A DNA stretch of 64,000 nucleotides from Pectinophora gossypiella (taxonomy: Eukaryota > Arthropoda > Insecta > Lepidoptera > Gelechiidae): assembly GCF_024362695.1 (NCBI RefSeq), contig NC_065427.1, positions 1,550,001 through 1,614,000 of the forward strand, read 5' to 3'. The position numbers were made by a program, and so were the translations under genes. Positions 53,646 through 64,000 of this stretch are shown piece by piece (positions within the stretch are counted from its first letter, which is position 1; every line of letters begins with the position of its first letter). Under the pieces are notes generated by a model that did no database searches, was not told the origin of the DNA, and saw nothing but the letters and a program-made list of their open reading frames with translations.

Positions 53646-56475
53646 TCCCTTATCGCGAGAGCAGGTGGCTCTTGTATAAATTGAAACTGCCTATGAGATT
53701 CAAAATTAAACTCCAGTTTTTTTTATCGTCACCATAATGCCGCATTTTATATGCAGACTAACAAACTAACCAAACTAAAAACACACAACAAACAAAAAAC
53801 AAACTATCCAAACTTGGCCTGTCAAACTATGCTCGCTAATCTTAGGATTTGGGTGTGTTTACCACAACTTAGCGGTCAACTGCTTTTCTACTATATTTTT
53901 TTACATAAATGGCAACACATTAACCTATACAGTGTTGCTAGTAAGCTTTATACTACTAGTTTATAAAATGGACTCTGATACCCAATCATGAAATTATATT
54001 TTTCCAATTCTCAATTGGGTTTGGACCAATGTTTGTATTTGAACTTGGAAAATTATAGTTTTATGTATTGGTTTCGCATTGTTTGTTTTAGAAATGGACC
54101 ATTTTGTCGTAAGCGCTTTGGAAAATCACCAGGCTCGATTTGTTACAATTAATTTCAATCCAGGGTAAAATTTTACACCACATATTTTATCTGGATTGAG
54201 ACTAGCATGTCTATTACGATGTTTTGTTAACAAAAATCACATTTGGGTTTTTTAAAAGCGCTTACGTGGTTTTCGCTATAAGGCGAACTTTTGTCCCATT
54301 CACAGGGATCTTAGATTAAAGTAGTACATATTACTTTAACACTGTCCATAATGAAGACTATTTTTCGCTACAGTAGTGTTAAACATACCCGTAGATAGTA
54401 CGAAACGATTGTCAATAAAGTCGGGCGCTCGTCATGTGGTGTGGCCACGGAATGGAAGAAAAAGGTTGGAAGGCCCTAGGGAGCGCTCCACTAACGCCAT
54501 ACAAGCAAATAGTTCATACTTCAACTTTGCACTCCACTCGTCCGCAACCTTTACGACGCACGGAGCTTCGCGATAATATACTAAAAGGTCGGCTTGTGTG
54601 TTGTAACCTGCAGGGCAAAAAGTCAATTATCAAGTATCATGCAAGGAGATCCCTCCTTATCACAGGAAAGCTAAAAAAACCTAGGCAGAAAAAAATACTT
54701 TCGTAACCAGTAACTTACGAAATGTAGAAATAAAATTGCTGCCTATCACATAAAATATACATTGCCGGTAAAGTGGCTATAAAATTTAAGCAGTAGAGTT
54801 GTCGTGGTTTTCTGTTTGCAGGAGTAGTAGTAAAAGAGAGTAGGGTTGAACCGGCGACAGCGGTTCTCATACAAAATTAGGTCCTTCCCAACCTCTTTCC
54901 TCTATACCGTGGGTGTGGCCCACAGAATGTTGTATTGTGACTGTTTTTGTTAAGTGATGGTAAATGTTGGTGTGGGCTTTGGCTAACTCAGTGGATCTGT
55001 TCTTACTCATTGGAGTTATCACAAAATGTAAACTATAAAACTACTATTTAGTATTTTTTTGGGTTATAAAATAGCAACACTGTTTTGACTACGCGATGTG
55101 ATTGGAGCGTTTTGTTTTAGTGTTGCCAATTTAAGTTGAAAAATTACAAAATAGTTCTATGTGTGATTTTACTATAAGAGATGATTGTAAATTGTTTCAT
55201 TCTGTTGTTTTTGTTTATTATCCAATCAATATCATGATTTGTGAGTAAAATAACTCATTAACCGTTTGAAAAGTAAGTTCACAATTTACTAAAATCAATA
55301 TAAACTTGACGCGTTTTGTTATTGTTAAGTTTTTGTTGTATTTATATTGTTTCAAGTTATTATCGTCCTTGAGTTGCTTTGAATTTTATTTTTCATTAGG
55401 TTTATATTGCAAAGGGTTTACTTATGATGATTTTAGAAAGATATGGTGCTGATTCTGGCGGCCAAACTTATTAATTTTATGTGCAGCTCTAAAAATAGTG
55501 CCGTTGACTTCACTTCACTTACGATAAGTGCAAGAAAGGGATGGAGCTATTATTAGAACTATCGTACCGAAGTTTAGAGCGACAAGGATCTTTTGACGCG
55601 TGGCCTAAATCGGAACTAATGTCGCAGTCTAAAAACTGCCTAATTCGTTGTTATAAGTTGAGATGGTTCATACTGGCACATTATACATATACTTGTATTG
55701 AAACTCCACCGATTCTTACCCGTTATCCTTGCCGACCTAAAAACTGCCAGATTCAGTACTATTGTAAGGGTAGATCCACTGATTATAGCTGATGCATCGA
55801 AGGCCTTAGCGAGGGCGACCCGAGTGAGCTTGTAAGGAACGTGCAGACTGCCTTGTTGGACGAGTAAATTTTGGTAAAATATAAAAGCAAAATATATGTG
55901 TTTTTATTACGACTCTCTTGTTTTATTTCGCAAATGACACCGTGTGGCTTTGGCGCGGTTGATTGGACGTTCAATTGTGACGTGTTGTTTGTTAAGCGCA
56001 GTTTTAACTAAGACAGTTGGCTGTCATTGACATCGTAACGAAAACTTTTTGTGTGATGCTATTCAACACGACCACTGATGATTATCTTAATTCAAATACG
56101 GTACATATTCATTAAAAAAGAAGTACTTTTATGTACTCCACAATTTAAATTGTGTACTCTCATACATTTGCTATTATAACACATATGCCGTGGACGTGCT
56201 AGTTGGAAACTTCCTGGCACGACCACTATAGATTTTAGGTTTTTATATATGATGAAAAATGATGTAGATTTAATTGTACGTCATTCTATTGTAAATTTTG
56301 AGCAATATTTAACCCGTTATAAAGCGATTTTGGTTTTGTGGAACATCTAGGACAATGTTATCGACGCCATTATTATTTCTACGTAGGTAAAACTAAATAA
56401 AATTACATTTTGTAGCTGTACATACGTATGACGATTTATTTTTATATAAGGTAGGAAAGAGACTATTATTCCGTT

Positions 56476-56481
56476 AATAAA
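56476..56481 (+). terminator. Candidate distal polyadenylation signal
   Basis: AATAAA at the end of the repeat-poor stretch, with a second one at 56396. It is the most distal plausible cleavage signal for MED26. Nearer signals (52024, 54414) could be used instead. Confidence 0.3.
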
Positions 56482-56807
56482 ATTTATTAAATATAATAAT
56501 AAAATTACAATTCATTTATACACAATTGCATTGTCTGTCTGTCACGAAGGCACATATATTCACTTATAACTACGTCATTAATGGCACAATGTTAGTTTGA
56601 ATGTATTGATTCTTTAATAATTATTATTTTAGTCCCTCTCAAACTTTTGACTATAATTTAGAACAAAAATAATCGAATGACAATTCATTAACCTTCATCA
56701 ATATAATTTAGTTTAAGAACTTGACTAAGAATACTAAATACCGTGGTTTTCATGTTTAATTCGAATATGGCAAGAACATTAAGAAGCTTTTTTGCCTTTT
56801 AGTAGGT

Positions 56808-57050
56808 CCAGGATTCGAATCCTGGCGTGGATATATCACAAAAATCACTTTGTGATCCTTATGGTTAGGTCATTGCTGGTTGATCATCGAATTGTCCGAA
56901 AGGTGGCGAAAGTAAAATGATCCGTGCTTCGGAAGCCACGTAAAGCATTCGGTTCCAGCTACTACATGAGTCTAGCAGCTCAATATGAACTATGATACCT
57001 TGATGAGGGTGGTCATTGATCCCACAATCGCGACCCACATGACAGAAGAA
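56808..57050 (+). repeat. SINE-B, degenerate
   Basis: B-box-like 'ggattcgaatcc', 'ccgtgcttcggaagccacg' core, tail 'cgacccacatgacagaagaa'. The head before the B-box is lost. Confidence 0.7.
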
Positions 57051-57164
57051 GTTGTATAGAAAATATTTATATATTTTTAAAAAATAATCCTTCGTATTTT
57101 AAAATACGGGTTCCAATTGGTTAGGGTTGGCATGACTGAAAACAGAACGACATATTATGGACAA

Positions 57165-57260
57165 ATGATCGTTTTTTTTGACGTGACTTATTGTATATTT
57201 GCCGCAGATGGCATTAACTACTTGGCCGGACAAATGGGGAGCGCTGAAGGCTCTCAAGGA
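57165..57260 (+). repeat. Family G copy
   Basis: 'gacgtgacttattgtatatt', 'tgccgcagatggcattaact', 'gacaaatggggagcgctgaa'. Nearly identical to 40860-40950. Confidence 0.6.
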
Positions 57261-57564
57261 CAAATGGCCGCCGACCTCCGGGATGGAGATGGCACCTGAA
57301 GAAGACGAAGAATAGGGATCCTTCTTAAGCTTCTGGCGAGTACACCTAAATAAGTAAAATTTCCACCAGTTCAGTAAATCACATCTTGAAGTCTTCATAA
57401 AATGAATATACAAGATTAAAGAACTGATAACGTACAATGAAACCTACGTACAAAATATTCCAAATCAAGTACTGAGGGTCTAAAAAGGCCATATTGAAGT
57501 AATTCATAAAAAAAATATTGCAATTTGACTTGCGCAAGTAAAAGTGCGCAATGTCAACAACATA

Positions 57565-57594
57565 AGCGTTTACCGCTGCGCCACCGAGCTCCTC
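57565..57594 (-). repeat. SINE-A head fragment
   Basis: Only 'gcgtttaccgctgcgccacc' and 'gagctcctc' remain. It lies just before a family F element. Confidence 0.6.
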
Positions 57595-57602
57595 ACCTCC
57601 TC

Positions 57603-57757
57603 ACGGTCACGAGTACTAATATGTATACCCTTTGAAACCGTGTCACATTAAGTTTTTTGAGAAATTACACCGTAAGTCTAATTAAAAGTCAAATATGATA
57701 GTGCGACAGGGTTCTAAAGTGGGTACATAATATTGCTCAATCATGACTGTACATCCA
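57603..57757. mobile_element. Family F MITE
   Basis: 'acggtcacgagtactaatat' to 'gctcaatcatgactgt', with a small insertion near the right end. Confidence 0.65.
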
Positions 57758-57759
57758 TT

Positions 57760-58400
57760 GCAAGATGAACTTAGTATCCACACTTCGTGATAACAAATAC
57801 GTCAAATAGGTTTTTTTTTAAATGTAGATTAATTACTTCAATTTGGCCTTTTCAGCCCCCTGAATATGAATATTATATTCGAGATTCTCTGTTAGATAAT
57901 GTTACTCGCAAGTTAGAAGTTAGCCGATAGAACTTGCAAGCTCTCACATACTTAATTCTATGAAAAAGTAATGAGACTCATAGATAATTAGTCTTAAAAT
58001 TAACATTTACAACTTTTAAATGGCACTATGGTAATAAATTACATAAAACATAAAACCGTAATGAAATCATTATTGCAAGTGGCGCCAAAATCACGTATAA
58101 AATACGCCTAGCGGACAAATATTGTATTACTAATGGCGCCACTAGCAAACGGTTTTTGAGCGAGTATAACTTCTAATTTTAAAATTCTGTTTAAGATATC
58201 ATAAAACGAAAAACTGCACTAATAAATAACATTGAATTTTCGGCAAGTTTTCCACTATTATTTAATTTTATTAGACAGAAATTTTAAAATAAGTAACTGA
58301 AACATTTTAGCATTTTCATTTCCCAAATTTTGTACCATTGTTGCTGCCATTTTCCAGACTAAAAAACTTAATTTATTTCCCTGATCTTTCAAGGTTATAT
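57760..58400. other. Downstream of the CAAX gene
   Basis: AT-rich and without recognised repeats. The part nearest 58400 is likely 3' UTR of the minus-strand gene ending at 58423. Confidence 0.4.
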
Positions 58401-58422
58401 CTTCATGGTCATTCAAAGTCAA

Positions 58423-58572
58423 TTACATGATGACGCAAGGCATGGCGCAGCAGAGCGGCAAGCAGATGGGGACGGCTGTCTTCTTCTCCGAATGCTTTTC
58501 CTTGCTCTTTGATCCTGATTCGTACTCGTACATACCTCGGCCGGAGGCGTACGCGCCACCGCCTTGCATCGC
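58423..58572 (-). CDS. CAAX gene, last coding exon
   Basis: Acceptor TTTTCAG at 58573-58579; 49 codons and TAA at 58425-58423. AMQGGGAYASGRGMYEYESG, then a charged run, then AVPICLPLCCAMPCVIM. The C-terminal methionine favours farnesyl over geranylgeranyl transfer in the known specificity rule. Confidence 0.85.
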   Translation of the reverse strand, partial: AMQGGGAYASGRGMYEYESGSKSKEKHSEKKTAVPICLPLCCAMPCVIM

Positions 58573-61500
58573 CTGAAAACAAGACGGTTTTGTTAATAAC
58601 TATGAAGATAAAGATAAAATATCCATAAGTATGTCTGTTATCCACGAAATTAGAAAGTTAAACGAAGGAAAATCAACGTAACGTAACCTGGAAATTACCT
58701 CATAGTAGGTACATATGCAAATTTCGAACGATCTCTTATAAATATGAAGATGAATTTCAAAGAGAATTTATTTAAATACCTAAAATTTCGATAGCTAACC
58801 TTGAAAGTCATAATATGTAGACGGGTAACTAAACATTACAATTTAGAATTTTATGTTACAAGTAAACGTAACGTAAGTAAACGTAATAATCCTTCACAAA
58901 ACTTTTTTTATATGTAGTTTCTAATAATAAGTAAAAAGAACAGTTATTTAAATAGGAAGTTGTCAATAGCTTCAGACCCAGAATAAACCTAAAGAAAATA
59001 GGAAGGGTTTATATTTTTTATTGTTAGGTTCTCTAGATCTTCAAGTAGTGGCAAAAAGGTGTAGAGCTCATTTGGCTTAGTTCTTCTTCTTCTATCGTGT
59101 GGGTTGTGAGGTGGATTACCAACCCCATCAACCCTGGTGTCTGGGTTACTATTGAGCCGCCAAAGGCCCTTGCCGTAGCTCATATAACGACTTCGTTTAT
59201 ATGACGAAAAAAAAACACATTTACCGAATGGTGTGGCTACACTTACGCCATCTATTGTCGCCGAGCTAGGGTCCCAACGAAGACTGAACCACAAAGTTGG
59301 AGGATGCAATTCGTAGTAAGTATCTCTACTGTTGATTGACTTTTACAAGCAAGATACTCACGCTAGCGGAGTACCCCTCGCTCTTAGCGAAGGGCACGTG
59401 TCCAGGCGGGTAGTAGACGGCCGGGCCGGCGACGTTCTTGCTGCCGGCGACCGGGGCCGGCTTCACGGCCGTGTCCTGGGTGGACCGCTCGTGGGTCACA
59501 TGCACCTTACGCTGTACCACGCCGTCTGGTTGGGTCGGGAAGCGCTGTGGGATATGAAATTGTTGAATATGTTGTTGTTCGATCTGGAGGTCCGGGTTCG
59601 ATTCCCGATGGGGACATTGTCGAAATCACTTTGTGAGACTGTCCTTTGTTTGGTAAGGACTTTTCAGGCTTGAATCACCTGATTGTCCGAAAAAGTAAGA
59701 TGATTCCGTGTTTCGGAGGGCACGTTAAGCCGTTGGTCCCGGCTATTAGCCGTAAAAACACCTCCACCAACCCGCATTGGAGCAGCGTGGTGGAGTATGC
59801 TCCATACCCCTTCCGGTTGATTGAGGGGAGGCCTGTGCCCAGCAATGGGGCGTATATAGGCTGTTTATGTTTATGTAAGTATGTTGAAATAAATAACACT
59901 TTGACATTTGCGCACTTAGGTACTTTTCAAATGCGCAAATGTAATATTGCTTTTTAGATGAGTTGTTTCAACGTAGCCTTTTGTGGTATCTACGTCCTAT
60001 AAAAGTCACAACGTACAACAATCCTACTTCATCATCACTAATTTAAGAGCCACGCTCTTGTCGGTGCAGCATTCTCCATGCTACTTTTTAGGGAAAAATA
60101 GGGCAGTGGTTTCGTTCTTGCTTCCGCCCCGCAGTACTCTGTCTGACTTGAGTGGGATGGCGCCCAGAGTAGTCTATTTCAAAGCCGTACTAGGACTCCA
60201 GTTCTCCGCCTCTGAATAGTACTGACAGTTACTGCTGCCCTCTGTCAGGTTACAACGTACAATTACTACACAACAACACAAAACGTCCAGGTTACAGTCC
60301 GTGTGACGCGCCCTGCCTTGCGTCCTGCATTGCCTCCTACTTAATCCTACTTAATATGTGATAAATGAAAGTCATAATATAATATAAAAGCTACTCAGTA
60401 CTACACACCGCTTCAGGGAAGTCGGCGAGCAAGTCGTCCAGCTTCTTGGGCGTCTGCTGGTTGCCGGGCGAGGGGGTGGTGGGGCGCGGGAACGGCGCGG
60501 GGGAGGGGGGGTAGCGCTCCGTCGTGTTGTGGGCAGAGTATGTCGTCTCTGAGTACTTGTAGGATGTTGGCCCCTGGAAAGAGATGGAGTTTAATTTACA
60601 TTTATCGAAATAACACCTCTTAGCAAGCTTAGCAGCAAGTTAATATATTTATGAAAACATTATGTATGTGCGTAAAAATGTATCTCTCCTTCCGAGAAAC
60701 TGTGAAAGGCATACTTACAATACAAGGAATAAAAATAAAATTGTTGTTCAAAATTCTAGATTAAGTAAATTAAATTCATCTTTTTTGGGGTTATGTATAC
60801 GTTTTTACAATAAAATACCAGATAATATTTTAAATTTGTCAGAGAATAAATTTAAAGCTCACGTGAAGCTTACTTTATGTAAAAAAGCTTATTATAAGAT
60901 TAATGATTACCTAAATGATAAACATGTCTGGTATTAAATGTGTTCCTCTAGTTATTAAATAACTTGTAATGTACCCTCATTGATTTAAAAGATGTGTTGC
61001 TGTTGCAGTTTCTTGTCATTTCTTCTCCTCAGCCATAACACCTTGCGAAATGACGTACGACGTTACATTGACCTTCAACGAGTTTATCCATGATAATTAC
61101 GTTGAATAAATGATTCTGATTCTGATTCTTATTATAATCCAATCACCAGAATGTGTCAACTTTATAATGACACCCTCAGTGATAGTACTCTGGATATATT
61201 TACACCTAAACTTTATAAATTTTAAAATGGCATTCGAGCAACTTTTACTCCTCGTGAGGACTTGATGGTGTATTTAGCTGGGTCATAGATAAATATACGA
61301 TGTTAATCCAGAAATGGAAGTCTTTCTCATCTGACTGACTATTGTTGAATGTGCTATCTGGTTCTCGCTTCGAAGTAAAATCGTCATTACTAGTTTTAGG
61401 TTTGAGCTTCTTTTTAATATGTTTAGCAACCTACCCCCTATGTTTATCATAATTATAACATAAGTGGCTGAATGTGCATGCATGTTTTAATGTTATAGTC

Positions 61501-63439
61501 TAGTTTTACGTTACACTTAATTAGATATCTAATTTCACGACTGTAACTAGTTATGTATGCCATAAATAAATAAATAAACATACACATACATACATAAACT
61601 CACGCCCGTAAAATCCCTAATGGGGTGGGCAGAGCCACAAATCATCACCAGCCCATTAACGTCCCCACTGCAGGGGCACGGGTGTTCCCTATGGATGGAT
61701 AGGGAGATCGGGCCTTAAACCATCACGCGGGCCCAGTGCGGATTGGTGGTTATTAACGACTGCTAATGCAACCGGGACCAACGGCTTAACGTGCCTTCCG
61801 AAGCACGGAGGAGCTCGAGATGAAAACTTTTTTTTTGTGGTCACCCATCCTATGACCGGCCTTTGCGAAAGTTGCTTAACTTCAACAATCGCAGACCGAG
61901 CGCATTTACCGCTGCGCCACCGAGCTCCTCTTGTCGGCCATACGCAATAATAATAATTAGTTCAAGAACTATCTATATATGGATCAAAACTATCAATTGG
62001 CAAAACTAACACTACCTACACTACTAACACCACTAGCATACAAAAAAAGAGAGTTATTCACATAGGGCGAGTGTCCATTGTGCGGCTCAGCGTTGACAGG
62101 GACCAGCTTGACCTCGTTGGCGGGGCTTGGGTACACCATGCGTTCGTTCGTGTGCTCTGGAATAACACAATAAAACACTTATTGGTATGTCCACACGGTG
62201 GCAGCATTTTAGGTAATGTTCGAGTTTCATGTACCTTGCCTTACTGGATTGAAGCGAATTAAAACATAAAACGCGTTCAGCTGTTTATTCTGGGTCGTAA
62301 AAATCGACAAAATCGTTTGTCTCTGCAATATGACAGTCGCGAATATTGCGCGAATAGGGTAATTTCCAACTAGTCAAATCAGCTACTATTTACTAAACCA
62401 ACCAGCTTTTCCATACCAATTTGTATGGAAAAGCAACTTGTGACGTCATATGTCGCACTTATTTACGTTTCTCTTTATTAAAATTCATAAATAAGTTAAA
62501 TAGAAGAAAGAAACGTTTTTTGTCACCTTTAGATCTGTTTTTATTTAGTATTTTTATTTTTTTTAAAGAACGTCTAGGGCACTGTGCCGAGGTTTTTCTT
62601 GCAGCTTCTTTTCCCCGGCTATACAGGTTGTGAGAAGCTGCAGTAGTTTTAGGCGGATAAGACGTTCGTTATGTAAAATTGACGATTCAAAGTGTAACTA
62701 TGTTACCTACTGAATAAAGATATTTTTGAATTTGAATTTGAGTAATCATTCTATTTATTTCATTCCAGGCAAAATTTGTGTAGGCAACTTGCGAGGTTTT
62801 AAGCCGTGTGCCAGGAAGGTACGTGAAGCCGTTGGTCCCGGTTACTACTTACTGATGTAAGTACGTAGTCGTTACATGGGCTTAGGGGACATCTCGTCCC
62901 AGGCTTAACCACGTCAGACGCTTTTGGTGGCTCAATAGTAACCTTGACACCAAGGTTGATGGGGTTGGTAATCCACCTCACAACCCACACGATAGAAGAT
63001 TAACCTTGGTGCTAGCGTTACTATTGAGGTGCCAAGGGTCTCTGACCGGGTCAAGCAACGGCTACATACTTACGTAAGTAAATAACCGGGACCGACTCCG
63101 AAGAACGGAATCGGTGGCGGCCCTAGGGCATTGCGAACGGTGCGATCGCACCGGGCGCTGTTTTATGTGGAGCGCTAAAATCAGCCAAGACGGGACCACC
63201 CTTGCTGGCAGCCCCGAGGGGAGTAAATGGATTGGGCACGCCTATCTTGGTGACTTGATGAGGTTGGTCATCCACCTCACAACTTACACGTTAAAAGAAG
63301 ACTACAAATCGACGATTGAAGTCTGTCTGTCTTACCATCAGTTGTTGTGACGTGTTTGTACTCGCGCACGCGCGTGTTGCAGTGTGAGCAGTACTGGCAG
63401 CCCAGCGCCGGAGACGGCGGCACCTTCGTCGTGTTGGAC
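58423..63439 (-). CDS. CAAX-terminated protein, C-terminal five exons
   Basis: Minus-strand exons 63439-63336, 62156-62062, 60573-60409, 59544-59362 and 58572-58423 join in a consistent frame (697 bp, ~231 residues). The first exon has an open 5' phase, so the gene continues beyond the window. In order: CQYCSHC in a polar stretch, a proline-rich middle, then TPKKLDDLLADFP, AGPAVYYPPGHVPFAKSEGY and a Lys/Glu/Ser-rich run. It ends CLPLCCAMPCVIM, whose last four residues are a CAAX box, with four further cysteines upstream. CVIM in known proteins is farnesylated, and nearby cysteines are often palmitoylated, so membrane attachment is inferred. No enzyme motif is visible and I do not recognise the family. 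Confidence 0.8.
59081..59193 (-). repeat. SINE-B tail in the last intron of the CAAX gene
   Basis: 'cttctatcgtgtgggttgtg', 'accccatcaaccctggtgtc', 'ttgagccgccaaaggccctt'. Only the 3' third is present. Confidence 0.65.
59362..59544 (-). CDS. CAAX gene, penultimate exon
   Basis: Acceptor CCCACAG, donor GTGAGT, phase 0 to 0, 61 codons: RFPTQPDGVVQRKVHVTHER, then AGSKNVAGPAVYYPPGHVPF, ending SEGYSAS. GC-rich against an AT-rich intron. Confidence 0.85.
59558..59880 (+). repeat. SINE-D inserted beside a CAAX-gene acceptor
   Basis: Plus-strand copy: B-box 'ggttcgattcc', 'actttgtgagactgtccttt', core 'gagggcacgttaagccgttg', tail 'cgtatataggctgtttatgt'. Its head begins within about 15-30 bp of the acceptor of the exon at 59544 (minus strand). 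Confidence 0.8.
60035..60250 (+). repeat. Family L copy
   Basis: 'aatttaagagccacgctctt', 'gtcggtgcagcattctccat', 'gggaaaaatagggcagtggt', 'gggatggcgcccagagtagt'. The longest copy of the family here. Confidence 0.65.
60409..60573 (-). CDS. CAAX gene, third exon from the end
   Basis: Acceptor TTTCCAG, donor GTGTGT, phase 0 to 0, 55 codons: GPTSYKYSETTYSAHNTTER, a Pro-rich block, then NQQTPKKLDDLLADFPEA. The donor is weak, but the next exon continues in frame. Confidence 0.82.
60640..61133 (+). pseudogene. CR1/Jockey-like LINE 3' fragment
   Basis: The frame 60662-60937 shows the C-terminal hallmark of non-LTR reverse transcriptases: HTYNTRNKNK, then FLGLCIRFYNKIPDNILNL, then FKAHVKLTL and a short tail. 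The 3' UTR ends 'gaataaatgattctgattct', a tandem ATTCTG tail. The rest of the ORF is missing (5' truncation). It lies in an intron of the CAAX gene in the opposite orientation. Confidence 0.8.
61645..61929 (-). repeat. SINE-A in a CAAX-gene intron
   Basis: Full-length minus copy with 'atcatcaccagcccattaac' first on the plus strand and the head end 'gcgccaccgagctcctc'. Confidence 0.85.
62062..62156 (-). CDS. CAAX gene, fourth exon from the end
   Basis: Acceptor ATTCCAG, donor GTGAAT, phase 1 to 0. Encodes HTNERMVYPSPANEVKLVPV and NAEPHNGHSPY after the split codon. Confidence 0.8.
62365..62560 (+). repeat. Dispersed repeat shared with 46480-46665
   Basis: 'gacgtcatatgtcgcactta', 'cgtttctctttattaaaatt', 'gttttttgtcacctttagat'. 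A 19-bp near-perfect inverted repeat, 'ccagcttttccataccaat' to 'gtatggaaaagc', lies at 62401-62435. Confidence 0.55.
62816..63300 (+). repeat. SINE-B fragments in both orientations
   Basis: 62816-63000 is a plus body and tail ('gtgaagccgttggtcccggt' to 'acccacacgatagaaga'). 63001-63110 reads like an inverse fragment, and 63255-63300 is another plus tail end. 63115-63200 contains a separate GC-rich piece of unknown origin. Confidence 0.55.
63336..63439 (-). CDS. CAAX gene, fifth exon from the end
   Basis: Acceptor TTACCAG, donor GTAAGA, phase 2 to 1. SNTTKVPPSPALGCQYCSHC, then NTRVREYKHVTTTD. The CxxCxxC spacing is noted, but it is too short to call a zinc site. A donor-like GTGAGT at 63992-63987 (minus strand) may close the preceding exon at the window edge. 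Confidence 0.78.
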
Positions 63440-63635
63440 CTGGTAACATGCAATATTAAGGTCAAGTAACCGACAGACTGTACGATCCTGACGGCCTGAT
63501 TACATTAGCCGTAGAGGCGGCGAATCAGCTCGCGACAACAAACACTTTAGGACCCCAATATAGACCCGGCGTGGTTTTCCTTATTCAGCTTTTCGATCCA
63601 ATTCCTCAGTGCCCTGTGGTTTTAAGTTTTGCTCC

Positions 63636-63930
63636 AATGTTCGCAGGTTCGAATCCAAACCAATCATTGTAGAATTTGTTTTGGAATTCATGTTTGGATC
63701 ATAAATGATTATCACGTGCTCAGCGGTGAAGGAAAACATCGTGAGGAACCCACATTCCCGAGATATGCATTTTCGAAGGTATGTGACCTATCCTGTATTG
63801 GGCTGGTTTTCCCTTCGCAGGTTGGAAGCTCAGACAGGCAGTCGCTTCTGTAAAAAACCGGACCTGTCAAATCTTCAGGTTAGGTAAGCGGACCCTGTGA
63901 GAAACGGGAGAATGCTAGGGGGACGATGAG
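63636..63930 (+). repeat. SINE-C at the right edge
   Basis: 'ggttcgaatccaaaccaatc', 'cacgtgctcagcggtgaagg', 'cagacaggcagtcgcttctg', 'aggtaagcggaccctgtgag'. The A-box side is degraded. Confidence 0.75.
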
Positions 63931-64000
63931 ATGGGGTGGAGGGAGTACTACTTACACCTTTGCCTACAGAAGTAATGCCATGTTAGACTCACGTGATCCT

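Larger units (their letters stand above)
51110..56490 (+). other. Probable long MED26 3' UTR, repeat-poor
   Basis: Directly after the stop, ~5.4 kb of AT-rich sequence has almost none of the SINE or LINE insertions that crowd both sides; only one small hairpin repeat was seen (53565-53645). AATAAA signals occur at 52024, 54414, 56396 and 56476. The clean stretch ends where SINE-B appears at 56808. A long UTR is inferred from this pattern; no transcript evidence is available. Confidence 0.45.

Noticed and set aside
54432..54706. 64-aa and 90-aa frames in the putative 3' UTR
   Set aside because: No splice context, no homology I recognise, and overlapping frames on both strands.
60662..60937. 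91-aa frame as a host gene
   Set aside because: The YNTRN and FYNKIPDNI motifs and the ATTCTG tail identify it as the end of a truncated LINE.

Overview
The window looks like nuclear DNA from a moth or butterfly (inferred). It is AT-rich, its short exons are GC-rich, and it is packed with tRNA-headed SINEs, small inverted-repeat elements and 5'-truncated LINE tails of lepidopteran type. There is no bacterial or viral gene layout.

Two host genes can be reconstructed from phase-consistent splice sites. (1) MED26, the TFIIS-N-domain subunit of Mediator, lies on the plus strand. It has ten coding exons from 33862 to 51109 that join to 2007 bp (668 codons plus stop) with no frame conflict. A repeat-poor stretch to about 56.5 kb is probably its 3' UTR. 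(2) On the minus strand, five exons between 63439 and 58423 encode the C-terminal ~231 residues of a protein I do not recognise. It ends in a canonical CAAX box (CVIM) behind a cysteine cluster, and its 5' part lies beyond the window. A third gene is represented only by a convincing first coding exon on the minus strand (31963-31831), divergent from MED26; its remaining exons were not securely found.

Layout: 1-31 kb is repeat-dominated intergenic or intronic DNA. It includes a direct tandem duplication (23441-27070 and 27073-30600) whose copies differ only near their left ends and by a 101-bp poly-T insertion. 31.8-33.9 kb lies between the divergent first exons. 33.9-51.1 kb is MED26, with SINEs and palindromic elements abutting several exons. 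51.1-56.5 kb is repeat-poor. 56.5-64 kb holds the CAAX gene on the minus strand with more repeats.

The most notable structure is a 712-bp foldback element with two equal 307-bp arms in MED26 intron 8. It is flanked by an 8-bp target duplication and nested inside an older miniature element that begins 13 bp past a splice donor. Also notable are a SINE chimera that joins the head of one family to the tail of another at a shared core, and a near-identical tandem duplication with patchy divergence that may be a haplotype assembly artefact.
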